DNA of 64,000 bases from Bufo bufo (taxonomy: Eukaryota > Chordata > Amphibia > Anura > Bufonidae): assembly GCF_905171765.1 (NCBI RefSeq), contig NC_053390.1, positions 591,009,793 to 591,073,792 on the forward strand. Reading direction: 5' to 3'. Under the pieces are notes generated by a model. It saw nothing but the letters and a program-made list of their open reading frames with translations. It was not told the DNA's origin and ran no database searches. This document shows positions 32,314 through 43,273 of this stretch, in pieces (the stretch's first letter is position 1; every line of letters begins with the position of its first letter). The position numbers and the translations under genes were made by a program.

Positions 32314-33704
32314 TCAATAATCAATAGAAAAGCCTTTATTGGCTATTACAGCAATCAAACGCTTCCTATAATTGCAGACCAGGTTTTTGCATGTCTCCAC
32401 AGGTATTTTTGCCCATTCATCTTTAGCAATGAGCTCCAACTCTTTCAGGTTGGAGGGTCTTCTTGCCATCACCCTGATCTCCCTCCACAGATTCTCAATT
32501 GGATTCAAGTCTGGACTCTGGCTGGGCCACTCCAAAACCTTAAAGGGACACTGACAGGGCCAAAAAGCATATTAAGGTATATATATGACCGTACAGGTCT
32601 TATAAAGTGTATAAGAATCATATAAGTATCCCCCCTGTCCACCTTATAACTACAGTAATGTGAAGTTTTATAACCTGCTGGAATCGGGTTCAATCTGCCC
32701 AAGGGGCGGTGCTTTACCTCAGCTTGCGCCCAGCCAGCTGAGGTGAAGCACCGCCCCTTGGGCAGATTGAACCCGATTCCAGCAGGTTATAAAACTTCAC
32801 ATTACTGTAGTTATAAGGTGGACAGGGGGGATACTTATATGATTCTTATACACTTTATAAGACCTGTACGGTCATATATATACCTTATTATGCTTTTTGG
32901 CCCTGTCAGTGTCCCTTTAATGTTGTTGTCTGCTAACCATTTCTTCACCACTTTTGCTGTGTGTTTTGGGTCATTGTCATGCTGAAATGTCCACTGGTGC
33001 CCAAGGACAAGTTTCTCTGCAGACTGCCTGATGTCGTTGAGAATCCTCATGTATTGCTCTTTTTTCATGGTGCCGTTTACTGTGATTAGGTCCCCTGGTC
33101 CATTGGCTTAAAAACACCCCCAAAGCATTAGGTTCCCACCACCATGTTTGATAGTGGGGATGGTGTTCTTTGGGTTGAAGGCTTCTCCTTTTTTACTCCA
33201 AATGAAGGAAACATCATTGTGACCAAGCAATTCAATTTTTGTTTATCTGACCATAACACAGAAGACCAGAAGTCTCCTTCTTGGTCCTGATGAGCTTTTG
33301 CAAAGGCCAAGTGAGCTTTTGTGTGCCTTATCTGGAGAAGTGGCGTCCTCCTTGGTGTGCATCCGTGGAACGCAGCAGTGTGCAGTGTCCGTTGGATTGT
33401 CTGCCTTGAGACATTGCCACCAGCAGAGCCCAGATTCACCAGGATGGCCTTGGTGGTGATCCTTAGATTCTTTTTCACCTCTCTAACTCTCCTCCTGGCC
33501 AACACAGGTGTCACTTTTGGCTTCCGACCACGTCCTCTGAGATTTTCCACAGTGCGGAACATCTTGTATTTTTTTAATAATACTTTGCACTGTAGCCACT
33601 GGAACTTGAAAACATTTAGAAATGGCCTTGTAGCCCTTTCCTGACTTGTAAGCAGCCACAATGCGCAGCCGCAGGTCCTCACTGAGCTCCTTTGTCTTAG
33701 CCAT
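32314..33704 (-). pseudogene. Tc1 transposase, frameshifted and interrupted
   Basis: From the ATG at 33704 the product begins [20 protein letters not shown], a Tc1 paired-like helix-turn-helix. Frameshifts follow within the first 100 codons (frames at 33483-33776 and 33128-33745). A later piece has FQHDNDPKHTAKVVKKWLAD with the second catalytic Asp. The C-terminus, beyond the MITE at 32544-32916, has [15 protein letters not shown] with the third acidic residue. The first catalytic motif is damaged (near SDKQKLNCL). Not functional. Confidence 0.88.
32544..32916. mobile_element. Palindromic T2/Kolobok-type MITE, copy 1 (373 bp)
   Basis: Flanked by TTAA (32540-32543 and 32917-32920) within the Tc1 transposase. 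Its ends with the target read TTAAAGGGACACTGACAGGG, fitting the TTAAAGGRR signature of T2 MITEs. Nearly the whole element is palindromic around CTCAGCTTGCGCCCAGCC at about 32720. Confidence 0.9.
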
Positions 33705-34927
33705 GACTGTCCACAAACCAACTGCAGAGAGCTGCTGTTTTTCACCTGCTGAGTTGATTAAAACAGCTGTTCCCAATTAATCAGGTTAATTAGGATGCTT
33801 TAGAACAGCTTGGACTATTTGGAATGGTATATAACTTTTGATTTTCCCACAGACTGTGACAGTTTTTGAAGGTTATGAATAATTTTGGACTGGACACTTT
33901 TTGCTCAAATGTAAATAAAAGCTGAGAAATGTTTTTTTCCCACAATAATGGCTCTTGTACATAGTCTTATTATCTTTTGGGAGACACCCATGTCATTTCC
34001 CGTCAAAAAATTACTTGCTGGTTGAATAAAAGTAACTTTAAGTCAAAATTTGCCAGGGGTATTAATAATTATGGGTAGCACTGTAAATATTTTATGAGGT
34101 ATCACTTTCTGTTTTAAAAGCGGAGAGATTGAAATTTTGAAAATTTCTCTAAATTTTGGTTAAATTTGGTATTTTTTTTATAAATAAAGGTGAAATATAT
34201 TGACTCAAATTTATGACTATCATGAAGTGCAATGTGTCACGAGAAAACAGTATCACAGTGTTCCAAAGTTATTACCACATAAAGTGACACATGTCAGATT
34301 TGCAAAAAATGGCCTGGGCAGGAGGGCGAAAACTGGTAGAAAGGGTTAAATTCAGAGTCCTATGATGCTATAGGAGGTTATATACCAACTTTTAGGGCAA
34401 TTGGAGTAACTTTGGTTCGGCCCAAAACGATTCCAACCATTTCGAAAATTTGGCAAACCAGACCCAAAACAAATCCAGACTGATTCCCTCATCTCTAATC
34501 TGAAGGCATGATATTGTAATGACAGGTTCTTTAATAGCCTAAGTAGGCAAGAGAGGTTTTGGCTGACACAACCTATTTGGAGCACTGGTGGTGGCAAAAC
34601 TGTTTTTGATATATCGGTCTAATAAGCCCAATTAGGTGATAAATGCTGTAAAATGCTACGATCTGAACATTAACTCAACGAATAAAATCTCTTATATAAA
34701 CCAAAGTGATAACTACAAAGTATAGCCATTGGAACCAGGAGACATCTTTGCACCTATGGTATAATGGTATGGTTATAGTGTCCCTTAGGCACTAGGGACC
34801 GTGTGGGACTACAACATCTGCACCCTCTACAGTTATGCCCCAGTGGATGAATAGATGGATAAATATATACGTAAAAAATAGGTAGATATGATATTAGGTG
34901 CCAGGGCAATAATTCACACTAGTTTAA

Positions 34928-34980
34928 AGTGCCAGAGGAAGCGCAAACCAGCGCGAAACGGCTGTCGCTGCTTCACTTGC
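34928..34980 (+). ncRNA. Hammerhead ribozyme-like motif, degenerate
   Basis: Core elements in order: CAGAGGA at 34933-34939 where CUGANGA is expected, so core U4 is replaced by A; stem II GCGC (34941-34944) with GCGC (34951-34954); GAA (34955-34957); a two-base-pair stem III AC/GU (34958-34959, 34964-34965) with loop GGCT; then C at 34966 as the cleavage residue. The layout is that of Penelope-like element hammerheads, but the U4 change should abolish or weaken cleavage. Sequence after it to about 35090 has no coding potential. Confidence 0.6.
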
Positions 34981-35235
34981 TGTGAAACTATGCATGTTGT
35001 TTCAGCCCCAAAGTTTTAATATGTGGAAGAATAAAGGAACGTATATTCTACAGTGGTGGGTGCCGCGTTCTTTTACTTCTATATACAACTATTTTAAAGT
35101 GCCTTTGCCTGATGCAAAGTTAAAGGGGGCAAATGATTTTATCATGATTATTTGTCCCCCATTCACTTTCAATATTGTCAGCAGCATATCACCTGTTGGC
35201 ACATGGGGATATACTGCAGACAAATGTCAATTTAA

Positions 35236-35608
35236 AGGGACACTGACAGGGCCAAAAAGCATATTAAGGTATATATATGACCGTACAGGTCTTATAAAGT
35301 GTATAAGAATCATATAAGTATCCCCCCTGTCCACCTTATAACTACAGTAATGTGAAGTTTTATAACCTGCTGGAATCGGGTTCAATCTGCCCAAGGGGCG
35401 GTGCTTCACCTCAGCTGGCTGGGCGCAAGCTGAGGTGAAGCACCGCCCCTTGGGCAGATTGAACCCGATTCCAGCAGGTTATAAAACTTCACATTATTGT
35501 AGTTTAAAGGTGGACAGGGGGGGTACTTATATGATTCTTATACACTTTATAAGACCTGTACGGTCATATATATACCTTAATATGCTTTTTGGCCCTCTCA
35601 GTGTCCCT
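35236..35608. mobile_element. Palindromic T2/Kolobok-type MITE, copy 2 (373 bp)
   Basis: Flanked by TTAA (35232-35235 and 35609-35612). Same length as copy 1 and almost identical, except that the central loop is in the opposite orientation (CAGCTGGCTGGGCGCAAGCT) and a few bases differ near the right arm. Confidence 0.92.
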
Positions 35609-35763
35609 TTAAGGTGCTGCACGTAAGACGCGATCACCCGTTTTGAGCTTTTGTTGGGTGATCAGTCGTACTAACATCAACATACAGTTATACAGAGGTT
35701 AGTTTGTAATAATAATTGTCCAGATCCTCAGTGTAAAAGGACCCTTAGTTGGGCAGATATTAG

Positions 35764-35769
35764 ATTGAT

Positions 35770-35824
<55 letters not shown>

Positions 35825-35829
35825 GATAG
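35764..35829. repeat. (GATA)n microsatellite
   Basis: About 15 uninterrupted AGAT units, split from a further run at 36413 by a solo LTR. Confidence 0.97.
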
Positions 35830-36412
35830 TGTGGGGATTCGCTCTGGTAGACAGGACAAGCGGATGCAGTATAGAGGCAAAGACCAGTTTGTAATTCAAA
35901 AACTGAAGTGTTTTATTCACACTTATGGCAACAAAACAGTACGACAGTCCATTTGCAGTTTTGGTGTTCGTTCACACCTAGACAGTTCATACAGCAAAAG
36001 AGTCACCTGTTATTCTAGGTGTTAGTTCACACCAGGTTGGCATTGCTCAGGACAGAGCAGACCTTCCAAACTTAGGCCTCCAGGGTAGCACACGGCTCAG
36101 ATCCTAATCCAGCGATTGCCAGAGCTCCTCTGTCAGAGAGAGAGGTAATTACCACCAGCTGACACTGCTGGCTGGGTTTTTTATATAGGCCAGTCAAGAC
36201 CCAGCCTGGAACGGGGGGAGTAGTCACCCACCCAGTACTTTGACTACTCCCAGTAAGAGCCATCCCGGATCAGCTATTACAGCTATACTAAATAGCTAGG
36301 TGTCAAACAGCAACTGCTGCTGACACATGAAAACTGGCTCTTACTCCACCGAGGCCAGGAACCTCGGTGACACATACCTTCCGTCAACGACGTTCCCTTG
36401 CACCTTCCTACA
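35830..36412. mobile_element. Solo LTR inside GATA repeats
   Basis: A 583-bp block starting TGTGGGGATTCGCTC and ending CACCTTCCTACA, with TG...CA ends and ATAG on both sides. Because the surroundings are GATA repeats, the 4-bp duplication proves little. It contains TTATATAGGCC, a possible TATA box, at about 36181. No internal retroviral sequence is present. Confidence 0.7.
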
Positions 36413-36649
36413 ATAGATAGATAGATAGATAGATAGATAAACATACATACATCGATAAATAAGATATCATAGGTAGATACTAGGATAACATAGAAACAAC
36501 GAGACAGTATGGGGAAGAGTGATGGCATTAGCGTTGGCTCTTCCCCATACTCTGGAGGTGTAAATGCACTGGTCTCCTCCGCTAGCGATCCTTCCCGACA
36601 ATCTGCTTGTACATCAACATGTAAAGGGACCTTTAGATGGGTAGATATT

Positions 36650-36709
36650 GGATAGATAGATAGATAGATAGATAATAGATTAGATAATAGATGGATAGAT
36701 AGATTAGAT

Positions 36710-36741
<32 letters not shown>

Positions 36742-36930
36742 TATTAGATAATAGATAGATAGATAGATAATAGATAGATTGATAGATGATAGATTAAATA
36801 AAATAGATTGGATAACATAGATAGATGATAGATATATAGATAGATAGATAGATAGATGATAGATAAATAATAGATAGTAGATAGATAGATAGATAGATAT
36901 ATGATAGATGATAGATATATATAGATAGAT

Positions 36931-36964
<34 letters not shown>

Positions 36965-36983
36965 AATAGATAGTAGATAGATA

Positions 36984-37030
<47 letters not shown>

Positions 37031-37344
37031 TTAGATAGATTGATAGATGATAGATTAAATAAAATAGATTGGATAACATAGATAGATGATAGATATATAG
37101 ATAGATAGATAGATGATAGATAGATAATAGATAGTAGATAGATAGATAGATCGATATATGATAGATGATAGATATATATAGATAGATAGATAGATAGATA
37201 GATGATTGATAGATAGATAGATAATAGATAGATTGATAGATGATAGATTAAATAAAATAGATTGGATAACATAAATAGATGATAGATATATAGATAGATA
37301 TTAGACAGATAGATAGATAGATAATAGATAGATAGAATATAGAC

Positions 37345-37375
<31 letters not shown>

Positions 37376-37420
37376 ATATAGATTATAGATAGATAGTTAG
37401 ATAGATAGATAGATCCTCAT
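36650..37420. repeat. GATA/TAGA satellite with higher-order repeat
   Basis: Long irregular GATA array. A ~45-bp non-GATA block containing GATTAAATAAAATAGATTGG occurs at about 36793, 37052 and 37245, so the array was amplified in units of about 190-260 bp. Open frames through it are low-complexity artefacts. Confidence 0.93.
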
Positions 37421-38190
37421 TGTAAAAGGACCCTTAGACAGGTAGATAATAGTTAGGTAATAACAAGAAGCTAAACAATAGCTTACAGTATATGACAGAT
37501 ACAAAGGTTTAGCTCCTTTTGCCTAGTGCATAAGCTTGCAGATTCTGAATTATTTCTCTTTTACCATCTGGGACAGGGTGATTATAAATTGTCATATATT
37601 CGTTTCTGGTGAGCCTAGGAGTATTAGAGGTGACATTTTAATGCTGCCATTCATTGTGCTTCTGGCTGGATGCCTCCTTCCACTGTAAAAGAAATTTAAG
37701 TAGCAGCCACTGTGATTTTATATGAGCTTGAACAGAAAGAAAGTGAAGCAAGCAGAAAACAAGGCATAGAAGTGAGGAAAAAGACTATTCTTTACTGCAG
37801 TAGATAACAATATGGATGCCATAGAAAAAGAAATCTAATGAGCTCCTACCTATTATTAATGAAAGCCTCTTACAACTAATGAAGTGTACAATCCTAATAA
37901 CAGACCCGATCTTGTGTATAAGGGGATATACTGTATCTGGAAGCAGGATTTAAAAATGCAGTAATTAATTAGAGAAAAGGTAATTAGCCTCATTTCATTG
38001 TAAGCACGTATTTCACGCACATCCTTTGTGATTTGATGATTTAGTGCGAAGACTAAAGACACAAGGTAATTTTGTCTCTCGTGCTGACTCAAAGAATCAT
38101 TTCATTTTATCGTCCCATTTTAACAAATCCCAAGTCTCTTCTTCCTTTAATCGTGTAAAATGTGAAACCAGCAGGTTCATTATATGAACT
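37421..38190. other. Apparently single-copy intron
   Basis: No repeat, exon or RNA gene is recognised. Base composition is ordinary and lacks the MITE signatures of its neighbours. Confidence 0.5.
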
Positions 38191-38406
38191 TCAGTAACAG
38201 ACAGTGCCTTGAAAAAGTGTTCCTCTCCCTTGAGCGTTTCCATGTTTTCACATTTCACCCACAAACTTAAATGTATTTTATTGGGATTTTATGTGCTAGA
38301 CCAACACAAAGTGTAAAGTGAAAAGAAAATGATACTTGGTTTTCCAAGGTTTTAATAAATAAAAATCTGGAGAGCGTGGCGTGCATTTGTGTTCAGCCCC
38401 CCTGAG

Positions 38407-38637
38407 TCAATACTTTGTAGGACCAGCTTTCGCTGCAATTACAGCTGCAAGTCTTTTGGTGTATGTCTCTTCCAACTTTGCACATGTAGAGGCTGAAATT
38501 TTTGCCCATTTTTCTTTGGAAAATAGCTCAAGCTCAGTCAGATTGGATGGAGAGCGTCTGTGATCAGCCATTTTCAAGTCTTGCTGCAAATTCTCAATGG
38601 GATTTAGGTCTGGACTTTGACTGGGCCATTCTAACAC
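38407..38637 (-). pseudogene. Tc1 transposase, C-terminal part
   Basis: Reads [20 protein letters not shown], with the third acidic residue of the DDE triad, through to RLAAVIAAKAGPTKY at the C-terminus. Its N-terminal half is at 46120-46323, on the far side of the inserted hAT. Confidence 0.88.
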
Positions 38638-39058
38638 ATGAATATGCTTTGGCCTAAACTATTCCATCTCTGGCTGTATTTTAGGGTCATTGTCCTGCTG
38701 GAAGGTGAACCTCTGCCCCATTCTCAGGTATTTTGCAGCCTCTACCAGGTTTTCCTCCAGAATTGCCCTGTATTTAGTTCCATCCATCTTCTCAGCAACT
38801 CTGACCAGCTTCTAGTGTCGGACTGGGGTGCCTAGGGCCCACCAGTGAAATTTATTTTGGGCGCCCACCGTACAGATAAATTCAAATATTACCTGCTCAC
38901 ACAGCAGCAAGATGCTACCAGATGGTTGAATATGGGGGTCCCTGCAGCAACTTTGTGAAGGTAGGTCCTGGGGAAAAGAGGACACTGGTAGGTTTCCTCT
39001 ATACCTAGAAGACATCTCAGCTCTGATCGTGTCTATAATAATAAACTGGAGAGTTTCT

Positions 39059-42000
39059 TTAACCACCTCAGCCCCTATAGCTTAAACACCCTTAAAGACC
39101 AGGCCACTTTTTACACTTCTGACCTACCCTACTTTCACCTTTTATTTCTCGGTCATGCAACTTACCACCCAAATGAATTTTACCTCCTTTTCTTCTCACT
39201 AATAGAGCTTTCATTTGGTGGTATTTCATTGCTGCTGGCATTTTTACTTTTTTTGTTATTAATCGAAATTTAACGATTTTTTTGCAAAAAAATGACATTT
39301 TTCACTTTCAGTTGTAAAATTTTGCAAAAAAAACGACATCCATATATAAATTCTGCTCTAAATTTATTGTTCTACATGTCTTTGATAAAAAAAAAATGTT
39401 TGGGTAAAAAAAAAAAATGGTTTGGGTAAAAGTTATAGCGTTTACAAACTATGGTACAAAAATGTGAATTTCCGCTTTTTGAAGCAGCTCTGACTTTCTG
39501 AGCACCTGTCATGTTTCCTGAGGTTCTACAATGCCCAGACAGTACAAACACCCCACAAATGACCCCATTTCGGAAAGTAGACACCCTAAGGTATTCGCTG
39601 ATGGGCATAGTGAGTTCATAGAACTTTTTATTTTTTGTCACAAGTTAGTGGAAAATGATGATTTTTTTTTTTGATTTTTTTTTCTTACAAAGTCTCATAT
39701 TCCACTAACTTGTGACAAAAAATAAAAACTTCTATGAACTCACTATGCCCATCAGCGAATACCTTGGGGTGTCTTCTTTCCAAAATGGGGTCACTTGTGG
39801 GGTAGTTATACTGCCCTGGCATTCTAGGGGCCCAAATGTGTGGTAAGTAGTTTGAAGTCAAAATGTGTAAAAAATGACCGGTGAAATCCGAAAGGTGCTC
39901 TTTGGAATGTGGGCCCCTTTGCCCACCTAGGCTGCAAAAAAGTGCCACACATGTGGTATCGCCGTACTCAGGAGAAGTTTGGGAATGTGTTTTGGCGTGT
40001 CATTTTACATATACCCATGCTGGGTGAGATAAATATCTTGGTCAAATGCCAACTTTGTATAAAAAAATGGGAAAAGTTGTCTTTTGCCAAGATATTTCTC
40101 TCACCCAGCATGGGTATATGTAAAATGACACCCCAAAACACATTCCCCAACTTCTCCTGAGTACGGAGATACCACATGTGTGACACTTTTTTGCAGCCTA
40201 GGTGGGCAAAGGGGCCCATATTCCAAAGAGCACCTTTCGGATTTCACCGGTCATTTTTTACACATTTTGATTTCAAACTTCTTACCACACATTTGGGCCC
40301 CTAGAATGCCAGGGCAGTATAACTACCCCACAAGTGACCCCCTTTTGGAAAGAAGACACCCCCAGGTATTTCGTGATGGGCATAGTGAGTTCATGGAAGT
40401 TTTTATTTTTTGTCACAAGTTAGTGGCATTTTCCAGGGGCCCTAATGTGTGGTAAGTAGGTAAATGACCTGTGAAATCCTAAAGGTGCTCTTTGGAATGT
40501 GGGCCCCTTTGCCCACCTAGGCTGCAAAAAAGTGTCACACATGTGGTATCGCCGTATTCAGGAGAAGTTGGGCAATGTGTTTTGGGGTGTCTTTTACATA
40601 TACTCATGCTGGGTGAGAGAAATATCTCGGCAAAAGACAACTTTTCCCATTTTTTTATACAAAGTTGGCATTTGACCAAGATATTTATCTCACCCAGCAT
40701 GGGTATATGTAAAATGACACCCCAAAACACATTGCCAAACTTCTCCTGAGTACGGCGATACCGCATGTGTGACACTTTTTTGCAGCCTAGATGCGCAAAG
40801 GGGCCCACATTCCTTTTATGAGGGCATTTTTAGACATTTGGATCCCAGACTTCTTCTCACGCTTTAGGGCCCCTAAAATGCCAGGGCAGTATAAACACCC
40901 CACATATGACCCCATTTTGGAAAGAAGACACCCCAAGGTATTCAATGAGGGGCATAGAGAGTTCATAGAAATTTATTTTTTTGGCACAAGTTAGCGGAAA
41001 TTGATTTTATTTATTTTTTTCTCACAAAGTCTCCCTTTCCGCTAACTTGGGACAAAAATTTCAATCTTTCATGGACTCAATATGCCCCTCACGGAATACC
41101 TAGGGGTGTCTTCTTTCCGAAATGGGGTCACATGTGGGGTATTTATACTGCCCTGGCATTCTAGGGGCCCTAAAGCGTGAGAAGAAGTCTGGAATATAAA
41201 TGTCTAAAATTTTTTACGCATTTGGATTCCGTGAGGGGTATGGTGAGTTCATGTGAGATTTAATTTTTTTACACAAGTTAGTGGAATATGAGACTTTGTA
41301 AGAAAAAAATAATAATTTCCGCTAACTTGGGCCAAAAAAATGTCTGAATGGAGCCTTACAGGGGGGTGATCAATGACAGGGGGGTGATCAATGACAGGGG
41401 GGTGATCAGGGAGTCTATATGGGGTGATCACCACAGTCATTGATCACGCCCCTGTAAGGCTCCATTCAGACGTCCGTATGCGTTTTGCGGATCTGATCCA
41501 TCTATCAGTGGATCCGTAAAAATCATGCGGACGTCTGAATGGAGCTTTACAGGGGGGTGATCAATGACAGGGGGGTAACCAATGACAGGGGGGTGATCAG
41601 GGAGTCTATATGGGGTGATCACCACAGTCATTGATCACGCCCCTGTAAGGCTCCATTCAGACGTCCGTATGCGTTTTGCGGATCCGATCCATCTATCAGT
41701 GGATCCGTAAAAATCATGCGGACGTCTGAATGGAGCTTTACAGGGGGGTGATCAATGACAGGGGGGTAATCAATGACAGAGGGGTGATCAGGGAGTCTAT
41801 ATGGGGTGATCACCACAGTCATTGATCACGCCCCTGTAAGGCTCCATTCAGACGTCCGTATGCGTTTTGCGGATCCGATCCATCTATCAGTAGATCCGTA
41901 AAAATCATGCGGACGTCTGAATGGAGCTTTACAGGGGGGTGATCAATGACAGGGGGGTAATCAATGACAGGGGGGTAATCAGGGAGTCTATATGGGGTGA

Positions 42001-42416
42001 TCAGGGGTGATCAGGGGCTAATAAGGGGTTAATAAGTGACAGGGGGGGGGTGTAGTGTAGTGTGGTGCTTGGTGCTACATATTGCTGAGCTATCTGTGTC
42101 CTCTGGTGGTCGATCCAAACAAAAGGGACCACCAGAGGACCAGGTAGCAGGTATATTAGACGCTGTTATCAAAACAGCGTCTAATATACCTGTTAGGGGT
42201 TAAAAAAATCACATCTCCAGCCTGCCAGCGAACGATCGCCGCTGGCAGGCTGGAGATCCACTCGCTTACCTTCCGATCCTGTGAACGCGCGCGCCTGTGT
42301 GCGCGTGTTCACAGGAAATCTCGCGTCTCGCGAGAGGACGCACCAGCGCGTCCACCCAGAAGAGCAGGGCCGCCGCAAAGACGCAATCCTGCGTACGGCG
42401 GTCCTGAGGAGGTTAA
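39059..42416. mobile_element. TTAA element (piggyBac-like MITE), 3.4 kb
   Basis: TTAA at 39059-39062 and 42413-42416. Ends TTAACCACCTCAGCCCC and (reverse complement) TTAACCTCCTCAGGACC. The interior (39570-41330) has alternating direct and inverted blocks around GGGCATAGTGAGTTCAT and TGGGGTGTCTTCTTTCC, then a 191-bp satellite (41345-42010) and a GC-rich right arm with an inverted repeat (CCAGCCTGCCAGCG ... CGCTGGCAGGCTGG, about 42218-42254). No protein is encoded. Confidence 0.82.
41345..42010. repeat. 191-bp tandem repeat
   Basis: About 3.4 copies, each with GGGGGGTGATCAATGACAGG, CACCACAGTCATTGATCACG, TCAGACGTCCGTATGCG and ATCATGCGGACGTCTGAA. Copies are about 98% alike, so homogenisation is recent. 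Confidence 0.93.
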
Positions 42417-43228
42417 AGGGGTTGCATCACTTCGGCAAATAGCATTTATTGTGTAGAGAAAGTTAATATAAGGCACTTACTAATGTATTGTGATTGTCCA
42501 TATTGCTTCCTTTCCTGGCTTGATTCATTTCCCATTGCATTATACACTGCTCTTTTCCATGGTTATGACCACCCTGCAATCCAGCAGCAGTGGTTGTGCT
42601 TGCACAGGATAGAAAAAAAGCACCGGCCTATGTGCACCCCCCCCCCCCCCCCCCCCCCCCAGTCACCAGAGAGGCTGGCACTTTTTCTTATAGTGTGCAA
42701 GCACAACCACTACTGCTGGATTACAGGGTGGCTGTAACCATGGAAATGGGCAGTGTATGGTGTGATGGAAACATGAATCCAGCCAGCAAAGGAAGCAATA
42801 TGGATAATAACAATACATTAGTAAGTGCCTTGTATTAACTTTCTCTATATGATAAATGGGGTCAGGTAGGTGTTAGCTAGCACGGTATGCAAGGATGTTA
42901 GTATGTTAATGGAACCTACTTGGGGGTGGTATCCCTAATTCTGGCCCTTATGTAGTGGCCCTACCTAATTACGGAATAGCCGCCCCGATAGGGGCGATCC
43001 CGTTTCTCGTGCCTCCTAGTGTCCCTGGTTAGCCCTGGATCGGGGTAAACCTATGTAATGGGGGACCCTAGAGAAAACACCTGGGCTAATCTACACACAA
43101 GAAAATAAAAAAATGATAATAATGAACTTATATATAGTAACCCAAGATGGGTAACAAACAGCACCCTTGTTATCAAACTACACAAATAGGATAGAGAAAA
43201 ATAGAATAGTAGAGTGAAATGTCCAATA

Positions 43229-43273
43229 GTCCCTACGCGTTTCGCCTGGTTGGTGTCAGGCTCATCAGGGGAC
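43229..43273 (-). ncRNA. Hammerhead ribozyme, left arm
   Basis: Exact inverted copy of the motif at 45107-45151, read on the minus strand from 43273 to 43229, with the same stems and core. Predicted cleavage lies after the A complementary to T43234. Confidence 0.85.

Larger units (their letters stand above)
32100..34083 (-). mobile_element. Tc1/mariner element split by a T2 MITE
   Basis: Flanked by TA (32098-32099 and 34084-34085). Inverted ends are CATTGCTGCCCATAATTATT and, right end as reverse complement, CAGTGCTACCCATAATTATT, with longer inner repeats (AAAGTGTCCAGTCCAAAAT near 32280 and ATTTTGGACTGGACACTTT near 33884). The transposase gene lies on the minus strand. Confidence 0.92.
30170..34349. 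mobile_element. TTAA element (piggyBac-like MITE), left end not resolved
   Basis: The right end carries TTAA at 34346-34349 after GGGCGAAAACTGGTAGAAAGGG. The interior matches the 1878-3006 element in several blocks. A ~1-kb-spaced internal repeat (CAACACCAAGCGATCAAAAA at about 30409 and 31491) is seen. It lies in hAT-2 and carries a Harbinger MITE and a Tc1. The left boundary is approximate. Confidence 0.55.
19599..34497 (+). mobile_element. hAT element (hAT-2) swollen to 14.9 kb by nested insertions
   Basis: Flanked by the perfect 8-bp duplication ATCTGAAG (19591-19598 and 34498-34505). Left end TAAGGATGAACAAACAAG; right end, as reverse complement, TAGAGATGAGGGAATCAG. Both have GTTCGG-like subterminal sequence. 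The 5' region holds tandem repeats (20250-21070), followed by transposase remnants (21084-21888 and 29305-30147) and a short 3' tail (34350-34497). Insertions: a 7.4-kb hAT at 21897-29296 and a TTAA element occupying about 30170-34349. Confidence 0.82.

Noticed and set aside
36283..37272. 329-residue minus-strand frame of Ile/Tyr/Leu/Ser repeats
   Set aside because: Translation of the GATA satellite; no protein signal.
35764..37420. CRISPR-like regular repeats
   Set aside because: Simple GATA microsatellite in a vertebrate genome; no spacers.
41249..41822. Three similar 64-residue minus-strand frames spaced by about 191 bp
   Set aside because: They arise from the 191-bp satellite; no coding signature.
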